A stretch of DNA of 64,000 bases, taken from assembly GCA_900541505.1 (NCBI GenBank), contig UQKK01000016.1:6752-70751 (forward strand), read 5' to 3'. The translations under genes were made by a program, and so were the position numbers. How positions within the stretch are numbered: the first letter of the stretch is position 1; each line of letters begins with the position of its first letter. The notes under the pieces were generated by a model that saw only the letters and a list, made by a program, of their open reading frames with translations, was not told where the DNA came from and did not search any database. This DNA comes from an uncultured Ruminococcus sp. (GTDB lineage: Bacteria > Bacillota > Clostridia > Lachnospirales > Lachnospiraceae). Below, one piece after another: positions 58,880 through 64,000 of this stretch.

Positions 58880-58981
58880 GAAGCGGCTATACTCGTGCAG
58901 GGAAAAGCTGTGAAAGAGTGAAAAAGGTCCCGCACCCTTTGGAAATCCATGCATAACATAAAGAAAAAAGAGGTTTTTGCC

Positions 58982-59467
58982 ATGGCATATGAAAACTTCC
59001 AGAGGGTGACGGGCATCATCCAGAATATCACGAGCGGCAATGACTGTTGTTCCCAGATGGTCTCCGTGATGACAGATACAGATATGGAAACAGTGAATTT
59101 TATCGTGTCACCGGAGACACAGGTCATTGACAATGTGAGACTGCGCAAAGGTATGAGAGTGGCGGCATTCTATGACACCAGTCTGCCGGCTCCGGCAATT
59201 TTCCCTCCGCAGTATCAGGCAGAGCTCATCACGTCCCTTCGGCGGGACCAGAATGTGATGCTCAGTTATTTCGATGAGAATCTGACATCGGAGGACAATT
59301 CCCTGACTCTGAATCTGACACCGTTTACCAATGTTGTAACGGCAAACGGGCAGCGTTATACCTGCTTCCCGGGAAACGCAGATTTGCTCGTCTATTACAC
59401 GACTACGACGTTCAGTATCCCTGCGCAGACAACTCCACAGAAAGTAATCGTGATGTGTCCCTATTAG
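58982..59467 (+). CDS. Conserved protein of unknown function
   Basis: A 161-residue soluble protein, no signal peptide, no membrane segment. Sequence alternates short strands: RVTGIIQNITSG, QMVSVMTD, TVNFIVSPETQVIDN, LRKGMRVAAFYD (an OB-fold-like turn), APAIFPPQYQAELI, then LTLNLTPFTNVVTANGQRY and a C-terminal TTFSIPAQTTPQKVIVMCPY. I recall similar uncharacterised Clostridia proteins ending in SIPAQTTP. Pro-rich PAPAIFPPQY is likely a binding loop. An upstream in-frame ATG (58949) lacks a good site; 58982 has AGAGG. Neighbours give no function. Confidence 0.7.
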   Translation: MAYENFQRVTGIIQNITSGNDCCSQMVSVMTDTDMETVNFIVSPETQVIDNVRLRKGMRVAAFYDTSLPAPAIFPPQYQAELITSLRRDQNVMLSYFDENLTSEDNSLTLNLTPFTNVVTANGQRYTCFPGNADLLVYYTTTTFSIPAQTTPQKVIVMCPY

Positions 59468-59548
59468 TGTGCTGTATCATTGGCTTTCAGTACACTAGGC
59501 AGATTGCTCCGGTATATGGAAAAGAAGGAGCAATAAAAAACCGTTAAT

Positions 59549-59627
59549 AATTCCTGTTCCGACAGAAATCAGAAGAGGTCCATAAAAAGGAAATCTTCTT
59601 CATGATTTCGCGGGACAGGATTTTTTA
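59549..59627 (+). terminator. Long-stem terminator before bioY
   Basis: CCTGTTCCG (59553-59561) pairs with CGGGACAGG (59611-59619); inner GAAATCA/TGATTTC and GAAGA/TCTTC stems; then ATTTTTT. The 59468-59548 stretch holds the repeated motif described among the findings and no gene. Confidence 0.82.
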
Positions 59628-59716
59628 TTTGACGGGAAACTTCGTTCCCTATGAAATAAAACGCTCCGCGGGGTGCAAAATGTCCGGGGGATATTTGTTC
59701 TGTGTTGACCGGTGGA

Positions 59717-59769
59717 ATGTAAACTAAATTATAAAAGTGGTTGACAATTAATGCCAGATTCGATATAGT
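59717..59769 (+). promoter_or_regulatory. bioY promoter with possible biotin-repressor site
   Basis: TTGACA (59741-59746), 17 bp, TATAGT (59764-59769). Overlapping the -35 is GGTTGACAATT (59739-59749), matching a BirA half-site; a poorer half ATGTAAACT lies at 59717-59725, 13 bp away. Spacing is shorter than the BirA consensus I know, so the operator call is tentative. Confidence 0.6.
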
Positions 59770-59813
59770 TTTGGAAGATGAAAGAATGAGAAACAAGAGA
59801 GGAGAAACATACG

Positions 59814-60392
59814 ATGCAGGAAAATCAAATACAGGAAAACCACATGCAGAGAATATCGACAAAATATATGGTGCTGTGTGCCATGTTCACCGCGCTGACA
59901 GCAATCGGCGCCTTCATTCAGATACCGGTGCCTTATATGGACTACTTTACACTTCAGTTTTTCTTTGTACTGCTGGCAGGAATCCTGCTGGGGAGCAAAA
60001 TGGGCGCTGTTTCGGTAGGATGCTATGTACTTCTCGGACTGATAGGTATCCCCATCTTTGCGGCAGGCGGCGGGATTGGATATGTTGTGCGTCCGAGCTT
60101 CGGCTATCTGCTGGGCTTTATCGTGGCGGCGTATGTGGCAGGCAGGATTTCAGAGCGGGGAAAATGTACATATAAGAACTATCTGCTTGCCTGTCTTGGG
60201 GGATTCGTGGTGACCTATGTAATCGGAATCCTGTATAAATATGTGATTCTCAATTTCTATGCCGATACCCCGGCGACTCTGCAGATTGTCTTTTTGTCCT
60301 GCTTTCCGCTGGACATGCCGGGTGATTTTGTGCTTTGCCTGGTTGCCGCCGGAGTAGGTATGCGGCTTAAAAAAGTGATGGGGAGGTACTAG
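59814..60392 (+). CDS. bioY: BioY biotin transporter substrate-binding protein
   Basis: A 192-residue ECF S-component for biotin uptake. Six hydrophobic segments; the signature after the second is GLIGIPIFAAGGGIGYVVRPSFGYLLGF. The N-terminus MQENQIQENHMQ is a short hydrophilic extension. GAGAGGAG is upstream. Two bases separate its stop from bioB. Confidence 0.94.
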   Translation: MQENQIQENHMQRISTKYMVLCAMFTALTAIGAFIQIPVPYMDYFTLQFFFVLLAGILLGSKMGAVSVGCYVLLGLIGIPIFAAGGGIGYVVRPSFGYLLGFIVAAYVAGRISERGKCTYKNYLLACLGGFVVTYVIGILYKYVILNFYADTPATLQIVFLSCFPLDMPGDFVLCLVAAGVGMRLKKVMGRY

Positions 60393-60394
60393 AG

Positions 60395-61375
60395 ATGGAA
60401 AATCTGGAGTGGATAGAGAAGCTCAAAGAAGAAGTGAAGGAAGGAAAAGCCATCTCCTATGAGGAGGCAAACGAATTGTACGAGGCGCCTCTTGAGCCGT
60501 TGTGTCAGGCAGCGGATGAATTGAGGAGGCATTTCCAGGCAGACCGGTTTGACATGTGCACCATTGTCAACGGAAAGAGCGGAAAGTGTTCGGAAAACTG
60601 TAAATACTGCGCGCAGTCATCCTGGTACCACACTGGGGCGGAGGAATACCCGCTCCTGGACAAAGAAGAAATTGTCAGGCAGGCTGTAGAATGTGAGAAA
60701 AAAGGTGTGCTCCGCTACTCCATTGTGACATCGGGAAAGCGCTTAAATGACCGGGAAGTAGCGTATATGTGCGATGTGGTTCGTGAAATCAAAGAGCGCA
60801 CCAGTCTCTCTGTCTGTGTGTCATTCGGACTTTTAGGAGAAGAGGCATTTCGCAGTCTGAAACAGGCGGGGGTCTCCCGAGTGCACAACAACCTGGAGAC
60901 ATCAAGGAAAAATTTTCCCCATGTCTGTACCACCCATACATTTGACGACAAGGTGGAGGCTATCCGCGCCGCCCAGAGAGCCGGACTTACCGTGTGCAGC
61001 GGCGGAATTATGGGACTGGGAGAGTCGAAAGAGGACCGCATCGACATGGCGATGACACTGCGTGAACTTGGCATCACGAGCATCCCCGTGAACATGTTAA
61101 ATCCCATACCGGGCACACCCTATGAAGGGAACACACGCCTCACTGTGGAGGATATGAGAAGGATTGTGGCGGTCTTTCGATTTATCCTGCCAAAGGCAGC
61201 GATTCGTCTGGCAGGCGGCAGAGGACTGCTGGAAGATAAGGGAAGAGGATGTTTTCTCTCCGGCGCCAATGCGGTGATATCCGGGGATATGCTCACCACA
61301 GCGGGATATACGGTGGATTCGGACATGGAGATGATTCATGAGATAGGATACGAGGTGACATACATTGAAGGGTAA
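60395..61375 (+). CDS. bioB: Biotin synthase
   Basis: A 326-residue radical-SAM biotin synthase inserting sulfur into dethiobiotin. Cluster Cys at C65-x3-C69-x2-C72 in KCSENCKYCAQSSWYHTG, then HNLETSRKNFP, CSGGIMGLGES and the C-terminal GANAVISGDMLTT. Its stop overlaps the bioD start. Confidence 0.96.
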   Translation: MENLEWIEKLKEEVKEGKAISYEEANELYEAPLEPLCQAADELRRHFQADRFDMCTIVNGKSGKCSENCKYCAQSSWYHTGAEEYPLLDKEEIVRQAVECEKKGVLRYSIVTSGKRLNDREVAYMCDVVREIKERTSLSVCVSFGLLGEEAFRSLKQAGVSRVHNNLETSRKNFPHVCTTHTFDDKVEAIRAAQRAGLTVCSGGIMGLGESKEDRIDMAMTLRELGITSIPVNMLNPIPGTPYEGNTRLTVEDMRRIVAVFRFILPKAAIRLAGGRGLLEDKGRGCFLSGANAVISGDMLTTAGYTVDSDMEMIHEIGYEVTYIEG

Positions 61376-62036
61376 AGGACTGTTCATCACAGCTACCGGG
61401 ACAGATGTGGGAAAAACCTATGTGTCCGGGCTGATTGTAAAAAAACTTTGCGAGGCAGGATATTCGGCGGGGTACTATAAGGCGGCGCTCTCCGGGGCGG
61501 ACACGATAGAAGACAGCGATGCGGGATATGTAAAAAACGTTTCCGGCATTTCCCAGAGTTTAGAGAGCCTTGTCTCCTATGTATATGCGCCCGCGGGTTC
61601 CCCACACCTGGCGGCACAGCTTGCCGGAAATCCGGTAAATCTTGAAAAAGTCCAAAGAGACTACGAACATGTACAGTCGCAGTATGGGTATGTGACTGTG
61701 GAGGGAAGCGGCGGCATCGTCTGTCCCATCCGCTGGGATGACAGAGAAAAGCTGCTTTTGGAGGATATCATTAAAACTCTGAAACTGCCTGCCCTTGTAG
61801 TGGCAGATTCGGGGCTTGGCACCATCAACACAACGGTGCTGACGACAGAATATTTAAAGTGTCGGGGAATCGAGATAAAGGGTATCATCATGAATCATTT
61901 TGCCGGGTCGGCTATGCATGAGGATAACCGGAAGATGATAGAAGAACTGACAGAGCTTCCGGTTGTGGCAGTAGTCGGCAAGGGGGATGAGAACCTTGAG
62001 ATAGAGGCAAAGAAGCTGGCTGCGCTGTATCTGTAA
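61365..62036 (+). CDS. bioD: Dethiobiotin synthetase
   Basis: A 223-residue BioD, ATP-dependent carboxylation of diaminopelargonic acid. P-loop GTDVGKT (12-18), catalytic Lys in YYKAALSG, and VEGSGGIVCP. TTG start at 61365, 11 bases inside bioB, has GAGGTG seven bases upstream. With bioY and bioB it gives a short operon; bioA, bioF, bioC and bioH are not in this window, so precursor supply must come from elsewhere. Convergent with the flavodoxin gene, five bases apart. Confidence 0.92.
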   Translation: MKGKGLFITATGTDVGKTYVSGLIVKKLCEAGYSAGYYKAALSGADTIEDSDAGYVKNVSGISQSLESLVSYVYAPAGSPHLAAQLAGNPVNLEKVQRDYEHVQSQYGYVTVEGSGGIVCPIRWDDREKLLLEDIIKTLKLPALVVADSGLGTINTTVLTTEYLKCRGIEIKGIIMNHFAGSAMHEDNRKMIEELTELPVVAVVGKGDENLEIEAKKLAALYL

Positions 62037-62041
62037 ATGAT

Positions 62042-62566
62042 TCAGCGCAGATAATCCAGCAGAGGGAGCAGATATTTTTGCTCTGTCCAGTCACACGTTT
62101 GTCCTACAGCGCTCATCAGCGCTTCTTCCCACGGCTCATAGGAGTCGGGAGATTTTTTTGCCACTGCTTTTTGCAGGAGACTGCACAACATGCGGTCTTT
62201 GAAGGTCATGTTATCTTCGTTCCAGGCGCCTCTGCCATAAAAAAGTGGTATGTGATCTAAACCATTCTTCAAATTGTGTTTTTTTATTTCTTCAAAGGCT
62301 TTCTCGTTAAATGGAGAAGCTCCAACGCAGAAAACAGCGATTTTTTTATTCTTTAATTTTTCTATGTTCTTTTTCAGGAAGGATAATCCCGCGATTCCGG
62401 ACGCATATATGCCGCCGCAGAAAACGATGGTATCGCACTGCGCTGCCTCATTTAAAGCGGCGTTTGAGATTTCTGCACAGGGAAAGTCCGTCATATCCTT
62501 TAGCCAGAGGGCATATTTTTTGGCAGCACCGTATTTGGATTTGTACAAAATCATTCCTTTTTTCAT
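62042..62566 (-). CDS. Flavodoxin-domain protein
   Basis: A 174-residue flavodoxin-like protein with FMN-binding start ILYKSKYGAAKKYA and VFCGGIYASGIAGL. It is similar to HemG-type and regulator-linked flavodoxins in Clostridia. C-terminal half is helical. It is translated with tetR, which precedes it, overlapping by four bases; a regulatory or oxidative role is inferred. Confidence 0.85.
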   Translation of the reverse strand: MKKGMILYKSKYGAAKKYALWLKDMTDFPCAEISNAALNEAAQCDTIVFCGGIYASGIAGLSFLKKNIEKLKNKKIAVFCVGASPFNEKAFEEIKKHNLKNGLDHIPLFYGRGAWNEDNMTFKDRMLCSLLQKAVAKKSPDSYEPWEEALMSAVGQTCDWTEQKYLLPLLDYLR

Positions 62567-63135
62567 GGGGATACCTCCTTATCTAATGCCTGCCTTAAAA
62601 ATGCGCGGTAGGCAAGTTCCTGCTGGTCATAGATTTGCTCTATGGAAATCCCCGGCACAGTCACGGAAAAAATAGTGCCGATACCAATGGTGTAGATTAG
62701 CATGTGCAGATGCAGCAGCTTCGCCTCCCCTATGTGGATGTTCAGCTCTTTGGCTATCATTTCCGGGACTCGCGGGTCTGTCTCCAACCGGTATAGGTCA
62801 TCTAAAGAAGAAATGTTTTCCCGTTTTTGTAAAATAAAGATTTTCAAAATGTTCGGCTCCTCTTTGGCAAGCTGCAGGTAGGCATGCCCGGTACTGCGAA
62901 ATAAATCGTTTTTATCTAGGCGGGATGCGATGTATTCCTGCAAGAAGCTGCGGGCTTTGTTCTCCACATCCTTTCTCAAACCGTCCATATTGGTGCAGTA
63001 GCTGTAAATTGGCTGGACAGAACAGCCCAGCTTCTGCGCGATATTCTTGACCATGACCTGCTCCATTCCGCCTTGGCGGGCGAGGGAAAAGGCAGCGTCA
63101 ACAACCATTTCTTTTGTGATTCTCTGCTTTGGCAT
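62563..63135 (-). CDS. TetR-family regulator
   Basis: A 190-residue TetR-type repressor. The N-terminal HTH reads ITKEMVVDAAFSLARQGGMEQVMVKNIAQKLGCSVQPIYSYCTNMDGLRKDV. The C-terminal ligand domain (about 60-190) is helical. Shine-Dalgarno AAAGGAG before ATG 63135. It probably represses itself and the flavodoxin gene. Confidence 0.9.
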   Translation of the reverse strand: MPKQRITKEMVVDAAFSLARQGGMEQVMVKNIAQKLGCSVQPIYSYCTNMDGLRKDVENKARSFLQEYIASRLDKNDLFRSTGHAYLQLAKEEPNILKIFILQKRENISSLDDLYRLETDPRVPEMIAKELNIHIGEAKLLHLHMLIYTIGIGTIFSVTVPGISIEQIYDQQELAYRAFLRQALDKEVSP

Positions 63136-63173
63136 ATGGGCATCTCCTTTTGTATTAATTGATATAATTGGGT

Positions 63174-63226
63174 TATATAATTAGTTTATATAAAACTATT
63201 ATATATGAAAGAACGATACGATTCAA
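63174..63226 (-). promoter_or_regulatory. tetR promoter with near-palindromic operator
   Basis: Minus strand: TTGAAT (63226-63221), 17 bp, TATAAT (63203-63198). Overlapping the -10 and start site is TATATAATTAGTTT / AAACTATTATATA (63174-63204), palindromic except for one missing base. Downstream (63227-63384) holds only a small hairpin near 63267-63298. Confidence 0.75.
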
Positions 63227-63336
63227 TAGATAAAAGACGATTACGGATTGATTTTTTAGAGGGATAAATAGTCCTGTCCATCTCTGATGGGGGGACTCTA
63301 ACCAGGTGTGCTGAATAACATGTATTAAAAAATGCA

Positions 63337-63365
63337 TTTGCTTTTTTATGATTTTTTGTTATAAT
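63337..63365 (+). promoter_or_regulatory. tRNA-Ser promoter
   Basis: TTTGCT (63337-63342), 17 bp, TATAAT (63360-63365), about 20 bases before the tRNA. Confidence 0.65.
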
Positions 63366-63384
63366 CATAAAGACGTGTAATTTT

Positions 63385-63471
63385 GGAGACGTATCGAAGT
63401 GGTCATAACGAGCCGCACTCGAAATGCGGTTGTCCTTTTTGGGCACGTGGGTTCGAATCCCACCGTCTCCG
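63385..63471 (+). tRNA. tRNA-Ser(CGA)
   Basis: An 87-nt cloverleaf with a long variable arm, as in serine tRNAs. Acceptor GGAGACG (63385-63391) pairs with CGTCTCC (63464-63470). Anticodon stem CCGCA/TGCGG encloses loop CTCGAAA, anticodon CGA at 63420-63422 (reads UCG). T arm is GTGGGTTCGAATCCCAC. CCA is not encoded. Confidence 0.96.
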
Positions 63472-63485
63472 TTTCTAGTTTTTTC

Positions 63486-63519
63486 CTGAGAGTACGGGAT
63501 ATGCCGTATTCTCAGTTTT
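63486..63519 (+). terminator. Terminator after tRNA-Ser
   Basis: CTGAGAGTACGG (63486-63497) pairs with CCGTATTCTCAG (63504-63515), then TTTTG. Confidence 0.85.
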
Positions 63520-63674
63520 GTCTTAGGAAACTTTCTATAGATTGAGGGGCGAGGAGTTGAAGTGAGCTTGTCCGCTTTGTCCCAATGCTTTCAGCAGCAC
63601 TAAATCTTTCGTTTCGAAGAAATTATTTCCATCAACGTATCATGTATTTACCAAGGCAGCCGGGGGACGTGCCT

Positions 63675-63703
63675 CCACCCAATCCGAGTCTTGCGGAAGG
63701 TGG
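63675..63703 (+). promoter_or_regulatory. Shine-Dalgarno-sequestering pair in the toxin leader
   Basis: CCACC (63675-63679) can pair with GGTGG (63699-63703), the ribosome binding site of the small toxin, and could hide it until the message is processed. A second stem AGGCA/TGCCT lies just upstream. Confidence 0.55.
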
Positions 63704-63711
63704 TGATTATT

Positions 63712-63798
63712 ATGACTACATATGAAGAATTCATGGTTATTCTGACAGCATGCATTTTACTTTTAGCAATTCTGGAATATTTAGAGCATAAGAAATAG
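63712..63798 (+). CDS. Putative holin-like type I toxin, 28 residues
   Basis: A 28-residue peptide: polar start MTTYEEF, a hydrophobic span MVILTACILLLAIL, and a charged end EYLEHKK. This fits the putative holin-like/TxpA-BsrE type of membrane toxins in Firmicutes, which are normally silenced by an overlapping antisense RNA. GGAAGGTGG is placed eight bases before the ATG. An antisense promoter faces it from downstream and two hairpins separate them, completing a type I toxin-antitoxin layout. Toxicity is inferred. Confidence 0.72.
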   Translation: MTTYEEFMVILTACILLLAILEYLEHKK

Positions 63799-63832
63799 CC
63801 GTTCTGCTCTCGTCAAAGTTTAGGAACGGCTA
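63796..63832. terminator. Bidirectional hairpin at the toxin 3' end
   Basis: TAGCCGTTC (63796-63804) pairs with GAACGGCTA (63824-63832). It can end the toxin message and, on the minus strand where TTTCTT follows, the antisense RNA. Confidence 0.7.
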
Positions 63833-63898
63833 TCTCATAGCTTAGTATGAACTTATGCCGGGTCGGGTGACCTGCACTCACCTTCCGGCTGTCTTGCT
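63799..63898 (-). ncRNA. Candidate antitoxin RNA (antisense to toxin 3' region)
   Basis: Predicted from the minus-strand promoter at 63932-63905. It would start near 63898, include hairpin GCCGG/CCGGC with inner GGTGA/TCACC (63857-63889), and stop at the hairpin 63796-63832. It overlaps the 3' part of a toxin message that reads past its stop. Ends are estimated. Confidence 0.55.
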
Positions 63899-63904
63899 AA
63901 ATAT

Positions 63905-63932
63905 ATTATAGCAAATCTCCTCCTAAAGTCAA
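63905..63932 (-). promoter_or_regulatory. Promoter of the antisense antitoxin RNA
   Basis: Minus strand: TTGACT (63932-63927), 16-bp spacer, TATAAT (63910-63905). Confidence 0.7.
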
Positions 63933-64000
63933 CTATATCATTTGCTCAGTCACTGTCAAGTAATCGTTGGCAACTCTCTTTTTGATTTATCTTTTTGTTG

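Overview
The window looks like chromosomal DNA of a Lachnospiraceae-type Firmicute (class Clostridia). The evidence is Gram-positive-style Shine-Dalgarno sites, HPr kinase, long-form HPF, class III fructose-bisphosphatase, a CIRCE-controlled hrcA-grpE-dnaK-dnaJ operon, a tig-clpP-clpX-lon-engB cluster, a prfB gene with a +1 frameshift site, and a yeast/plant-like HisA. Base composition is moderate, except for an AT-rich island at about 0.9-4.7 kb. Family assignment is inference from gene content and protein similarity recalled from memory; no search was run.

Layout. 0-0.6 kb: 3' end of ftsH. 0.9-4.7 kb: AT-rich accessory island holding a MerR regulator with a textbook 19-bp-spacer promoter, a lipoprotein made of two copies of one unknown domain, a single-motif remnant of an RNA 2H phosphodiesterase, and an AbiL/RloAB-like anti-phage pair (ABC-type ATPase plus Toprim/RloB protein). 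4.7-8.8 kb: uvrC, hprK, ROK glucokinase. 8.9-16 kb, mostly minus strand: PBP1a-type transglycosylase/transpeptidase with a repetitive Gly/Pro/Asp tail, hpf, a PsiE-like membrane protein and typA, with yigZ on the plus strand. 16-28.5 kb: SSB-like protein, dapB, fbp, a group-2 sigma factor, a small acidic lipoprotein, hisA, secA, prfB, hom and an apgM-like gene. 28.7-30.6 kb: XRE regulator and CYTH protein (minus), DJ-1 protein (plus). 30.6-38.4 kb: protein-quality-control cluster, AI-2E-type permease and rubredoxin. 38.5-40.5 kb: autoregulated GntR (YtrA-type) plus ABC transporter. 40.5-49.7 kb: holA, lepA, hemW and the CIRCE heat-shock operon. 49.9-57.4 kb: glgX and a NarL-type two-component system on the minus strand, divergent from a three-gene ABC exporter that it probably controls. 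57.7-62 kb: Mrp Fe-S carrier, ferredoxin, an unknown conserved protein and bioY-bioB-bioD. 62-64 kb: flavodoxin-like protein with an autoregulated TetR, tRNA-Ser(CGA), and a short-peptide type I toxin-antitoxin locus.

The parts I would look at first are the type I toxin-antitoxin locus at the right end (28-codon toxin, antisense promoter, shared hairpins), the AbiL-like defence pair, and the MerR/double-domain-lipoprotein unit. Next are several non-coding structures without assignment: the repeat-bearing leader of hprK, the leader of mrp, the 45-bp palindrome before the GntR gene, and a motif shared between 53.9 and 59.5 kb.

All hairpins, promoters and operators were read by eye. No folding, alignment or database search was run, so coordinates of non-coding features are approximate to a few bases.
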